This document shows positions 23,332 through 34,800 of a stretch of DNA of 64,000 nucleotides, piece after piece. The DNA comes from Pycnopodia helianthoides (lineage: Eukaryota; Echinodermata; Asteroidea; Forcipulatida; Asteriidae), in the NCBI GenBank assembly GCA_032158295.1, contig CM063249.1, positions 12,690,078-12,754,077 on the forward strand, written 5' to 3'. Both the position numbers and the translations under genes were made by a program. Each line of letters begins with the position of its first letter. Position 1 is the first letter of the stretch. The notes below the pieces were generated by a model that saw only the letters and a list, made by a program, of their open reading frames with translations, ran no database searches and was not told the DNA's origin.

Positions 23332-23573
23332 GGGCCCAATTTCATAGAGCTGCTAAGCACAACAATTTGCTTAGCATGAAATTTCTTCCCTGATAAAAAC
23401 AGGGTTACCAACCAAATTTCCATGTGTTGCATATTGCTTGTTACTGGTATTCAGCTGTTGTTTGCTTATCCTGAAAATCACGTGGAAATTTGGTTGGTAA
23501 TCCTGTTTTTATCAATGAAGAAATTTCATGCTAAGTAAATTGTTGTGCTAAGCAGCTCTATGAAATTGGGCCC
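23332..23573. mobile_element. foldback family A, full-length copy
   Basis: Near-perfect palindrome, almost the reverse complement of the copy at 20147, with ends GGGCCCAATTTCATAGAGCT and complement. Confidence 0.85.
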
Positions 23574-23813
23574 TGTATGAAGTGATCAAGGGCCAACTTC
23601 ACGATCTCTGTAAAAAGCATGTTTAGCTTTCCCGAGTAGTTTGCTTAACGTAAACTATGCTTAATACCCCTCCTTCTTTACTTTGCAAATACATATGTAC
23701 AGGTTTGATGTACATGTATGTGGTGTTTGAATGGCTCCCCACTCACTTTTGCTTTGCAAGTAATTTTTTAAGAACAAATATGTGTATAGTTTCCCCACAA
23801 TCAAAGAGGGGTA

Positions 23814-23819
23814 TTTATT
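23814..23819 (-). terminator. tektin-1 polyadenylation signal candidate
   Basis: TTTATT on the plus strand reads AATAAA on the minus strand, about 124 bases beyond the tektin-1 stop codon. Confidence 0.45.
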
Positions 23820-23942
23820 TGCTTTTGAGAGGTAAACTAAGGGCTCAAATAGAAGGAGAGAAAGCTCGGCACTTATTCCTATCAATGAAGCTGGCCCTGA
23901 TCAGCATGGAGGAGATCAATATCAAACTATTGCTAAGGCGTC

Positions 23943-26900
23943 TCAGAATTTCTTGATGTTGATGCTCTGCCTGAGACCCATGCACTTGACGTTGTCGATG
24001 TGGATGGACTTTGACTTGACGTCAATGTCCTCCTCCAGTGTCTGCTGCTGGCGGATCAAGCCCTTCAGCTGATCCTGGGCGGCGGCGAGCGTCTGCTGAA
24101 GCTGGGACACGCTGGAGTCGATCTCGGCCACCTCGTTGATGAGGCGGTACTGGACGGGGTCGCGGCACAGCTCCACGTTGGGTCTGTTTGTGCGGGCGTC
24201 CAGACGGGTCTGAGAGAGCATCATGGGGCCCCTCTTGTCGTGAATGGCCTTGGTCAGCCTCTGGATGTTCTTCTCCATCTCTTCGATTTGACCGAAGACC
24301 TGTAGATATGGGAAACAAAACCATACAGTACATAGTTAGAGTAAAGTGTCTCCTGAAGCAGTACGTCAACCTTAAATTTCTAAATAATAAAAATCATAAC
24401 CATTTTTTATGTAGCGCTTTATCTACGAGCGTCTCAAAGCGCTTATCATTATTTATTTCCACTCAGACAGGTTTTTTAAGTTTATGAAGAACCGGAAATG
24501 AGATGAAGTAGAGACTGGACTTTTCAAACAGTGTGCTTTTCTTCCAGAGAGTGTGAGCTTGACCCAGTACTTGAGAACTCTCTCTAACATACAAAAGAAC
24601 AACTTACCTTAGAAAGATGTGTCTCTAGTTCGCTCTTGGTTACTTCGGTCTCGTCGATGCGTTTGTTGAAGGCGAGGTTGGTGTCGCTGACCTGTTTCTC
24701 CATGTCGTCCTTGGTGGTGTCCAGCAAGCTGTCGATCACGGCGCGTAGATCCACGGCGTTCTTGCGATCTCTCTCGGTCTTCAGGATGTTCTCGTTGGTA
24801 AATTTCTGCCAGTCTTCTGGGGTGACAGAGCTATGAGAAGAAGACAAAATCAGTCAAAAATAATAAGAGCGCGATAAAAGCAAGCCTTGTCTTTTTTAGT
24901 CCTATTTGTGATCGATACATTTTTCTAACGGGACACTAATTTTGAAACTCCACAGGCCATTAGCTAGTTTTCCCACCCCCCCCCCCCACAATCCAGAATT
25001 AGTTTGGACATCACCTAGATAAGTAAATCATGTTCTCAAAACTTTTGACCATTCATATCATAAATTCAATATTTAATTCATCTTATGCATTGCCGTCTCA
25101 CTTGCAATTAGCTTCGGAAGTTAATAGTTTACAGCGTCTTAAATGTTTTTATTAATACAACTGAAGATGCTCTTTCATAAATCCCATCTAGAAACCATTC
25201 TGGACTGGCGAAACTTTTGATATCCATATTTTGTTGATCAAATTGAAGAAAAGCGATGGCATACGTACTTGCTTTCAATTTTGGCAGCCCCTGACTTGAA
25301 GGTGAGCTCCGGGTGATCGTCTCTGAGTTCCCGACAGTCCTGATCGATGTCCAGGGCATCAAACTTATCGGTCAGGTCCTTCTCGAGAGTGTAGCGCCGT
25401 GATCTCATGACCCTGATCTGCTCTGTGGTCTGGTCTAGGGTGCGCTGTAATAGAGCCATGACACCTTGAATGGTCTCGCGTTCCTTTAGGAGATTCTTCT
25501 CCACGTCGTCATGGACGAGATCGATGGCTTCACGTCCCTCCCTAGGAAAAAAATATTCATAAATGTCATACAGATTTTGATTAAATCGTTTCAAATCGAT
25601 CACTGGAGACTGATGATTTGTCCAACTTATTGAGGCGGAAAGATTTGGTTCCCTTATACACATATGTATATTCTTCACTTGACAATTTTTTTTTATGCAC
25701 CTGCTCAAAACAAACCTTTGGAAAAATCTTCCTTATGAAATTCGTCATCCAATTTCTCTAACTGAATTCAATATATCGTTCAAAACTCACCTTTTCCAGA
25801 CTTGTTTTTTTCTTTATCTGTTTATTTTCCTCTACTGTTTTGTAATAGTTGTAAAGTTGAGTGAGACCTTTTGCGAAAGAACTCAACAACTGTGAATGGT
25901 GAGAAAGTCCGTTTAAATTTGGGCAGAGAATGTTGGGCAACGAAAGATATAATCAGCTGTTGGGTAGCCTCAAGTAGAAAGGCGAAAGGGTAGGGCAGAC
26001 AAATTGCCTCAATCAACTCATCTGCACAATGGGGAGCTGAGCTCAAGTCATAGAGTTATATATAAGAACTAGAGGGCGCACTGGCAATACTGCGTGCACA
26101 AACGCGCCGGGACCGCAAGGAGACACGACCGCCATTTAATAGAGGGCAAAATTGAGTTTGAAGTATACGATGTGCGTATGGTAAATGCACGCATCACGCG
26201 CTCGGTGTTCATGTTGTTGTTTTCCCGTACAGTAAAGTAATGGTAGTGGTACTTAAAAACATGGCCGCACCACCCGCGCGACGAGTCACGTAACTTGGCT
26301 AGTGCGCCCTCTAGTTCTTCTATATAACTCTATGGCTCAAGTACACATGAATAACAAGTCTCGATGGCCCACACTGACCGGGTTAATTTACCTGTACAGT
26401 AGACATTGATTGGCGATTGCTAGAGGCTCTCTGCATGCTTCCAGCGCATTAGCTAGTCTGGTTTTGTAAGCCATTAGCATGTCAATCTCTTTCTTAGCGT
26501 CATCCAGCTTTCTGTTGAGTTCCTCCTTCCAAAATGTGACATCATGGACTCTTTGCTCTAGATGAAAAAAAATTAAAAATTGACCAAATATTATAAGTTT
26601 TTCTTTAAAACTCTTCTATCGGGATGGTACTGTACACTTATTAAATGGTGTTTGAAGCTTTGCATGGTGTGGAGAATAAGAGAAACTATAAATATAAATA
26701 TGAATAGTAAACTTGCGGGTACAACCATGGGTAAAATGTCTCTTTTGAAGGAGTGGTGGCTCTGAAAAGAGCCGGTTTGGTCTCGACGTTTCGAACAGTA
26801 TACTCTGCTCGCATTCTCCTGAAGACGAGCAGAGTATACTGTTCGAAACGTCGAGACCAAACCGGCTCTTTTCAGAGCCACCACTCCTTCAAAAGAGACA

Positions 26901-27600
26901 TTTTACCCATGGTTGTACCCGCAAGTTTACTATTCATATTTATATTTATAGCTTCTTTTACTAAACTTATTAAAAAGTTCTTTTTTTTAATAAACAACGC
27001 TGTTTTCAGATTCAATTTGTGACTGAATATTGACACAATGTTCGAATCATTTCAGGGATTGATTTCACAAAAGCAAAGATTGATCTTAGAATGTGTGTAT
27101 CAACAATTAACCACAGAGCAAAATTTGCCGTCACATTACAAATCACTGTGGCAACATATTGGCAACTCATCTTAAATTAAGATGAATCTTTTAGTGTTTT
27201 GTGAAATCAAGCCCAGGGTGACAAATCTCCTGTAGATTTACTATTCGCAGCTGGTGGCCAACACTGGAACAAAATGAACAATCACATTTTCTTTTTTTTA
27301 CCAAACTAAAAAAACAGCACGGCCTGGTTCAATCTTGGAGGTAATGAACATTTGGGTAATTTTCACTGTGAACAAACTTCGAAGAACAAAAACAAAAATG
27401 TGATCCGTACCAAATTTCTTGTTGACATCTCTCTGCGTTCTCTTTGTCACCTCGTCCGTCTCATCGATAAGGCGATCACTCTCGTCGATGAGACGCTCAG
27501 CGCTGGCTCGTTGCTTCTCAGCATTGTTGTAGTTGGTCTTATTGGAGTAGGCCCATTCTTGGTGAGTGAACTTTGGTGGGGCACTGATCAGTTTAGCCAT
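23943..27600 (-). CDS. TEKT1: tektin-1 (sea urchin tektin C1 type)
   Basis: Minus-strand coding exons in order: 27600-27411, 26557-26392, 25541-25269, 24830-24608 and 24299-23943. All introns are GT-AG, phases join, and the total is 402 residues plus TGA, close to the usual tektin-1 length of about 400-420. Tektins are coiled-coil filament proteins inside the doublet microtubules of cilia and sperm flagella. The N-terminus MAKLISAPPKFTHQEW is the tektin-1 pattern. The body is almost all predicted coiled coil, rich in Glu, Lys, Arg and Asp, with FWKEELNRKLDDA and DLVHDDVEKNLL segments. The tektin signature RPNVELCRD is at residues 323-331. Conserved Cys occur in ANQCLLYR, QDCREL and DNVKCMGLRQ. 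Introns hold repeats: a palindromic element in intron 1, and a TSD-flanked foldback plus a LINE fragment in intron 2. The gene looks intact. Confidence 0.96.
25704..25850 (+). pseudogene. LINE reverse transcriptase C-terminal fragment
   Basis: The plus-frame peptide NLWKNLPYEIRHPISLTEFN then FKTHLF matches the LWN-LP-IR-S--F-K-LF pattern that closes CR1/L2-type ORFs. It is antisense to tektin-1. Confidence 0.55.
26049..26334. mobile_element. foldback MITE with perfect 8-bp target duplication
   Basis: Ends CATAGAGTTATATATAAGAA and its complement near TTCTATATAACTCTATG, then AGAGGGCGCACT/AGTGCGCCCTCT inner arms. Flanked by GCTCAAGT on both sides (26041-26048 and 26335-26342). An 8-bp duplication is usual for hAT elements. 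Confidence 0.85.
26644..26964 (-). mobile_element. near-perfect palindromic element, copy 1
   Basis: Two arms of about 140 bp are complementary around a loop of about 14 bases near 26815. Flanked by ACTTATTA at 26636-26643 and 26965-26972. The arms carry GTTTGGTCTCGACGTTTCGA and, at the centre, CTGAAGAC..GAAACG. A non-palindromic tail of about 40 bases (AATGGTGTTTGAAGCTTTGC onward) lies at the low-coordinate end. The element is sense-oriented relative to tektin-1, if the tail is taken as the 3' end. Confidence 0.85.
27052..27218. mobile_element. foldback family C
   Basis: Begins GATTGATTTCACAAAAGC and ends TGTTTTGTGAAATCAAGCCC, with inner arms AAGATTGATCTTA and TAAGATGAATCTT. Other members: 30925-31384 (interrupted), 46292-46434 and the very short 50898-50956. 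Confidence 0.7.
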
Positions 27601-27639
27601 TATGCAAGGAATGTCTTGGACTTGGATTCTTATAATAAT
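27601..27639 (-). other. tektin-1 5' UTR segment
   Basis: On the minus strand GTCTTTTTCAG ends at 27640, giving an acceptor 39 bases before the ATG. The exon therefore begins in untranslated leader. Confidence 0.55.
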
Positions 27640-28118
27640 CTGAAAAAGACAAATGATAAAAAGTATAAGATGTCAGTGAAAATATAATTTGATAAATCGT
27701 TGGTTATAATTTTAGCAATTCTCATATGACATGACCGTCAACCAGACTGTCATCATAACTACATCATACATATTGGATTGATTTAAATGTTTCAGCTATC
27801 ATCTATCGACAATAGTATTTGTCCTAAATAAAATCTTGTCTGACACTGTCTTATAATTAAAATGGTAAAATTAAGGCTAAAAATCTTGATTGAACAGTTA
27901 GTTGTGTTTTCATACAAATAAAACCATTTGGCGCAAGCCAGAAAACTGACACTTAGTCACTGCAATGTCAGTGACGCTGTGACACTGCAGTAAAATATAA
28001 TTCTATTTGATTAATCTAGTTCAAGAGTTGTAGTTTTCATTTAAAGAAATAAATAAATAAAAATATCGTACGGCGGACATGGTCATGGCTATTGAAACAT
28101 GGGAAATCAAAACCTTAC

Positions 28119-28200
28119 CTCAAAATCAGGGGGAATCTTTTCTTCCAGTATTCAGGATGTTAACTCAGTACTTGCAAAGAGCGAGTTGTCTGATTACAGT
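28119..28200 (-). other. probable tektin-1 untranslated first exon
   Basis: On the minus strand the donor TTTTGAG/GTAAGG lies at 28118-28119, the strongest donor upstream of the leader acceptor at 27640. The 5' boundary is approximate. Confidence 0.4.
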
Positions 28201-28866
28201 GGTGTTATGTAGGATTGAATACTAAAATATGAACCATGTATTTTGTAATGTTTACTGGATGGATTCTGGCTCTTGTTGGGTGTGCACAAAAAACCAACAT
28301 GTGTGCGTGCATAGCAACGGGATCAATCTATTGAATAAAAGAGGGGAGAATTTCTTTATACTAATAATAAAAAAGCAGCTAAAAACAATTTTGTTTCGTA
28401 ATTTAGTTTTGAAACATTCTTTTAAAATGTTTACGTGTATTTTGTATTATAAATATTTCATTTCATATTTCACTTTTTGCTATTGGAAACTATTTAACAG
28501 AATACTCCCCTGCAAAAACTATTGGTATATGCCATTGTTGCTGTTGCCAAAATAAATGAAATACCGCGCTCAAACGAGATTGCGCGATAAAATACGACAA
28601 CGTGTATGTTAATGCATATTCATGACAAAAAGTGGGATGGTCTGACATCACAGGTCATGTCATCCTCGCTCGGATGACCTCTCGTCGTTCTCACCACCCG
28701 GATTTTGTACGTGTTCCATTTGAACACAAACACTGTTCTGTTTTCGCTGGGAAATCATTCATTTCCAAGCTCATATGAAGTAAGACTGCGAGTCACTAAA
28801 ATACTCTTTAGACAGAAGTACAAATTATTATTTCACTTCACAAAATCAACTCGTAAATTTCGCAAA
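28201..28866. promoter_or_regulatory. shared tektin-1 / SLC25A1 promoter region
   Basis: The two genes diverge from this stretch of about 0.7 kb, which must carry both promoters. It is AT-rich with a GC-richer patch at about 28640-28700 close to SLC25A1. I see a GCATAGCAAC segment at about 28308 that resembles half of an RFX X-box, the usual ciliary-gene element, but no full symmetrical X-box. Confidence 0.45.
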
Positions 28867-31800
28867 ATGAGCACACGAATAAAAAACAGAGAATGCACCA
28901 TCACCGGAGTCCCTTCATCGACGGTGTGTTCGGAAGTGAACATCTCGTCGGGACTATCAAGTCGATTGAACCCATCATTTGGCCAGGCAAGGCCGCTGGC
29001 TTTGGCTGCCGCTGCACCGATGCGCACTGGTGGCAAAACAACTCACCCTGCTAAGGCAATCATGGCAGGTAAATATATATTCCTTTTCTGTGATTTTAAA
29101 TCGAGGTACAAAAGTGAGTTTTTTTAACTGTATTTAATAAAAAATGGTTGCTTTCCTTCAAAATAATATAATTTAAAAAGAAAAATAGCTACAATTTGAT
29201 ACTATTCTAAGTTTAAACTTAATAATAGTTTGACTTGTATTGTAACAAATATTTTTGTTTTGTTTTGAAGAAGGAAACCATTTTAGTGAAGTTAAACTTT
29301 ATTGAAAATTGTATAAAAAAGTGTTCAGTTGAAGAATGGCTAAAAAATAATAATATATATGCTACTACTACTACTACTGAGTACTACTAGTACTAGTACT
29401 AAAAAATAAGTAGGCTGTGGTAAATCATACAATACATTAAATTAAATTGCATGAAAAAAACCTTGACCAAGTAACTGGGGCCCTGGACTCCTTTTTTATT
29501 TTGACTTTAAAGCTCACTAGCAATCAATAGCCGACAAATATAGTGTCTAGTAAGTAATGTATTGGAATTGAGCTAGCATCGAGTGAAACTGACAAGTGAC
29601 ATTGAAAACTTGAGGTGGGGGGGGGGGAGGCAGCGGCTGTTTATCAAACATTTGTAATGTAAGTTAATTATGAAATGTAAATAAAATGACCTGTCTAGAT
29701 ACATATTTGTCATGCCATTTGTATGGCATGATTCCATTATCATACGATTTGCACATTTTTTTTTTTACAATTTAGTAAATGATAATGAACATTCCCGAGT
29801 CAATATTTGTTTATTTATATTTATCACAATCATATCATTATCAGTGACAGAAATAACCCATCAATGATTTACACGTTTGTGACTTTATTTAACTTAGGGT
29901 AACCTTTGGATTGTCCAGATGTAAAAGAAATTTCATTGTCAAAGATATACAGATCTTTCTTCCAATTGATTTCCATCCTGTGGTCCCAGACCAAAAGGCA
30001 GTGACATCATGGCAACTTAACTTATATTGTATTGTACCGTAATGCCTTACTTTTACATCAAACGTTGCTTGTAATTACAATGCAGCTATGAGAGAAACAA
30101 CTACATTAACGGTATAACGATGTTAGCTGATTGCACTCATTTAGAAAACTGGCGTCTAATTTCTCAGGATTTTTCCTGCAGGTCTGATACTTTGTTTTTG
30201 AAAGGGCAAGGACGCCACAGGTGTTTTCTCCTTGGTAGAGGGCATCCTCTGTGAGGAAATCGTAAATTTCTATTGGAACATTCAAGGGGCACCAAGGCAA
30301 TGACCAGGGGCAACCGAGGCTAGGTAAATGTCTCTGTTGCCTCCTAGAAGTACCAGGCATGTTCCTGATTTCAGGGTTTTCTAAAGAGTCTCCTTGATCC
30401 TTGAGTTTTCTTGAAAGAATGTAAAGCAGTCACCAAAGGGAGAAAGAAAGTGTCATGCTGTAAAATGAATTATACAAAACACTTGGGCGCTTGTGTTTGG
30501 GGCAATCATCAATAGACTGGCTTGCTCAAACCAAGGTAAAACTAGCATTTAGCCGTGATTCTTTTTTCTTGCAACTTGGGCAAGGCCCAGCTTTTCCTTT
30601 AATGAAGGACACTATCATCTGAGAGTATTTTAAATTTCTACTGGAAAATTTTAAGGGGCATCAAAGCATGGTAATGACCAGGGGCACCGAGGCAATGCCC
30701 TTTGCCTCCAAGAAGTACATTATCAGTCCAGGGGCCAATTTCATAGAGCTGCTTAAGCATACAAAGTTGCTAAGCGCAACAACATTGTGCTTACCAGAAT
30801 AGGGTTACCATCTAACATACAATTTTACATCCAAAATGTAACTGGTATCCTGCTTAGTCTTGCTGAGCAGAAAAATGTTAATCATTATCTTCTGCTTTAA
30901 TCAGCTCTATGAAATTGGTCCCAGGGCTCAATTTCATAGAGAGCTAAGATTGATCTTAAGTGCAAATCACTTTTAATTGCTTAAGCAAAGTGCGATGTCA
31001 CTATGGCAATACAGACAACTCATCTTTTAAAGATAAATCTTAGTAAGAGAAACTATAAATATAAATATGAATAGTAAACTTGCGGGTACAACCATGTCTC
31101 TTTTGAAGGAGTGGTGGCTCTGAAAAGAGCCGGTTTGGTCTCGACGTTTCGAACAGTATACTCTGCTCGTCTTCATTCTCCTGAAGACGAGCAGAGTATA
31201 CTGTTCGAAACGTCGAGACCAAACCGGCTCTTTTCAGAGCCACCACTCCTTCAAAAGAGACATGGTTGTACCCGCAAGTTTACTATTCATATTTATATTT
31301 ATATTTATAGTTTCTCTTATTCTCCACACCATGCAAAGCTTCAAACACCATTTATGAATCTTAGTGCTTTGTGAAATCTGCCCGACAATGTGCATTTCGT
31401 AGGCATATGTAGGAACTTTGGTTTTAAACAAAAAATGGATGCAAAAATGTAAAATCTGAAAACATCACCTGTTGGCTAATTGCAAATCTCGGTTAGGATA
31501 CCACCACTTCACATCCAGTGAAAATCAATTAAATTAGGTGAGTCATACTGCATCTCCATGGTGAGATTTGCACGCAGGCAGACCCTCTTTAGATTACAAA
31601 AAGGATGCAACCCTACACCAGAATCGTTACTCAGTGCAGCACCCATCTGCTAAACCAACATGATGTCCTACGTGCACGGTAGTCGTTCAAATTAGTCTGC
31701 CCAAATTTACAAAGTGATGGGGCTGCATTACGGACGCCCACTCATTGAGGATAATTAGATTTTCAGTTATCAAATTTAAGTTTACTTGTATTCTGTAATG

Positions 31801-34800
31801 TCAAAATTAAAATTAAAATCATCCTCTGGAACAAGTACAGTCATTCCAATAATTTTGTTTTAATGATTTGCCCATAACCAATGTACAGTACAGGTTTCTC
31901 CCCAAGCACAAGCTAGTGTATCAGGCCGTATACGTACGCATTGTGTGCCGATTCGCGCAAATTTTTCCCAATACGCAAAAACGTTTTTGTAAGTAAACAA
32001 TGTTAACTAATTTCTCAAAAATCATCAAGAGAAAACCATTTAGAATGCTCCAGATTGCACAGTAGGGATTCTAAAACCAATATTAACAACAAAAAGGAAA
32101 CATTCCAAAGACTTTGTTTCAATTCAGCGCCCTTCGGCTAAAGTTCAAAAATTTGGGCCCAGAATGCCATAAAGTTTTGAAAAATCGTGGGAGAACCCTG
32201 CAATACACACAGTTTACATGGCGCGCTGAGCTCTACTCAAAACAGTAAAGCCCACACAATCAGGTGGGGACTAAAAACCTGAGCCACATGCAAGGCCGGT
32301 CTGGGATTCAAACTGGGGTCACACAGCGACGAATGGCAGGGAAGAAACCACTGAGGAGCCACCCTGAATGCCCCAGGCTCTTTCAAGTCAGTACAAACTC
32401 ATACATTATTATTAGTTTAATGGAAGTGCAAAGTAAAATTATTGAGAATTTTTAAACTAACAATGGAAGAAACTTAGCATTGGGTTTCTGCCCACAGTAG
32501 TTGGTGCCAGAAAGCTGGCCGGCACTCAGGATTCCCCAGCCACCACTTGCAGAATTTGCGGCGGCCCGCATTTTCTAAATTGTTAATTCAAACTTGCAAT
32601 TTCCTTTCAAAGGTTTTCAATGAAATGTAAAATTGGGTAAATAACCATTAAAAATGGTATCCAAAGCCATTAATTTTGAGTACTTATTTGGTTTGAGTCT
32701 ATTTTTCTGATCTACCGTGCAACTGATCCATCTCGCAATGGTTTCCACAGAAAACAATTTCCGCCACTACAGAAATCCAGGGCAGAAACCCTGTAGCTTT
32801 GCATAAATGTGGTACTATGCACTTTAACATGCATTGAACATATGACATGAACGTGATCGGCAGAAATAGCAAGTACTCAACTGTAAATAATTAGTCTAGT
32901 CTTAAATATCAGTTGCCAGTGACCTCTAGCTGCCGATATGATAAAAATCTATTTGCGTTTTAAGGTTGATAAGATTCCCGTTGTAAATTAACTCTGGTAA
33001 CCAGATTGGACTGCCTGGATTGCATTTCTCCACTCATCCTTCTAAAACCCGGCAGGATCTTCAATCAACACCCTAGCAAGGAATTGAAATACAGCAGTGG
33101 CTCTATGCGAGAGACACAACAGACTTGAATGAGAAATCAGTTGAAAGCATTTTTTGGTTTTGATTTTACATACAGTGCATAAAGATTGCATAAAAGTAAA
33201 TTACAGAAATATGTAATCATCGGTTGTGATACATCGTTTAAACACTGACTAGTGAATACAAATGTTTGGTGGGGGTCTATTTCTGCTGGTACATGTATTG
33301 AGAAGTGCATGTACATTTGTAGCGTAATACAATGTGTGCAAATTGTGTGATTTTTCATGTGATACTGTAAGGAGTGAGAAGGTGGTTTGTTAAGTGTTGA
33401 TTTTCCATGCACAGGCCAGTCGTTTGTTAAATTCCTTTCTTAAATTTTATTTATTTTTATATTTTATTTTTAACATTGGATCAGACCAAAAAGCATGAAT
33501 ACCAATTGTAAATAACAATTAATAAAATTTTATTTTTAAACGCATACGTTCCCATGACTAAATTCAATATCAAAGTGTGAAGAGACCAAATCCTGGATGA
33601 CTTTACATGGCCCAGCCCTGCAGATGGACACGATGCTTCCATATTTAGAGACCCATTCATCAACAAAAAACAACCAAGAAAGATGTTTGTTTATATTTTT
33701 TAAAGAAGAATCCAGTCTGGTTGTTCATTACACAGCTGTGATGTATTGATTTCATTTTGGCATTCTCGTGCATAGTGTACACCTTGCATAATGTATGGTA
33801 GCTCGGGGGAAAATTGTCATCAAAATGTAAACAAGAGTGCCATATATCGACTAATTATTAATGTAAGAAAGTGAAGAAAATGTGTACGAGAACGTAACAA
33901 ATTGGACATCCAACTACTACATGGATGCATGACAATTTAAAGAACATACATTGTAGATATTTAATTAGCAAAGCATTGTAGAATTCTCCATTAAGTGTAG
34001 AATGCTCCAAGCTTTTTGTGTACAACATACACAGAGTTTGAAGTGTGCAATGTAGGTATACAGTACATTAAGAAGAATAATTAGCTATATATATTGCACC
34101 TTTTACGTAAAAAATTTCAAAACCGCATCACATTTTCACAGAGTGGAAGAAGAAGATAAAGAAAAAGAGACTGGTCACCGGGTCGAGTACCCAAACCACT
34201 GTATGGGGATACGTGTACGTCTGTCCCGCCAACAGAGAACCTGCATGTAGTTGACCTCTTGCAGGATCTGCAGCGCACTTACACGCACCTGTCCTGTCTG
34301 CCATTTTGGGAGTCAAAATGAACACAAAAGAATTGACTCCTAAAATGGTGTAAATGGTATTATGCATTGTTTGGAATGTGCGTTCTGCATTGTGCAAGGG
34401 ATTTCATAGTTTGTACTGTGCTTTTTTTTTTTTTTTTGTGTGTGAAATATTCTCAAGTCAGGTCGGTCACTGAAACACATTATGGCTTGCATACATTTAT
34501 ACTGTGATTTGTTTTATTTATTTTTTTGCTGAGCAGCTGATTTCCTCATTTTCACCTGAAATATTGCCATAGAAATCTGAAAAGCACCACACAAAGTTTT
34601 GCGTTTGGCCCTCTCCTCTTTTTTTCAAAATTACAAAGTTGCATTGTAATATGACCCAGACTCAAATTTTAGGGGGCACGTTTCTTCTAGGGGGCATTTT
34701 GGGCCATTTAAAACTAGATTCCTTTCACATTTCTCTTAAACAAGCCCCTTTTCTGCACTGATGTTCAAGATCCCATTAAACATTTTTTTTTAAATACATG

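Larger units (their letters stand above)
25542..26391 (-). other. tektin-1 intron 2 with repeats
   Basis: The intron contains a LINE C-terminal fragment in antisense (about 25704-25850) and a foldback MITE (26049-26334). No other exon seen. Confidence 0.7.

Noticed and set aside
24022..24369. 115-codon minus-strand ORF
   Set aside because: Shadow frame of tektin-1 exon 5, extending into the intron.
26591..27022. Pair of overlapping ORFs on both strands encoding the same peptide ([20 protein letters not shown])
   Set aside because: A trivial consequence of a palindrome: both arms read the same on opposite strands. The same peptide appears at 31040-31374. Not a gene.
28300..28325. Full RFX X-box for tektin-1
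   Set aside because: Only one half-site (TAGCAAC) is present; the second half does not match.
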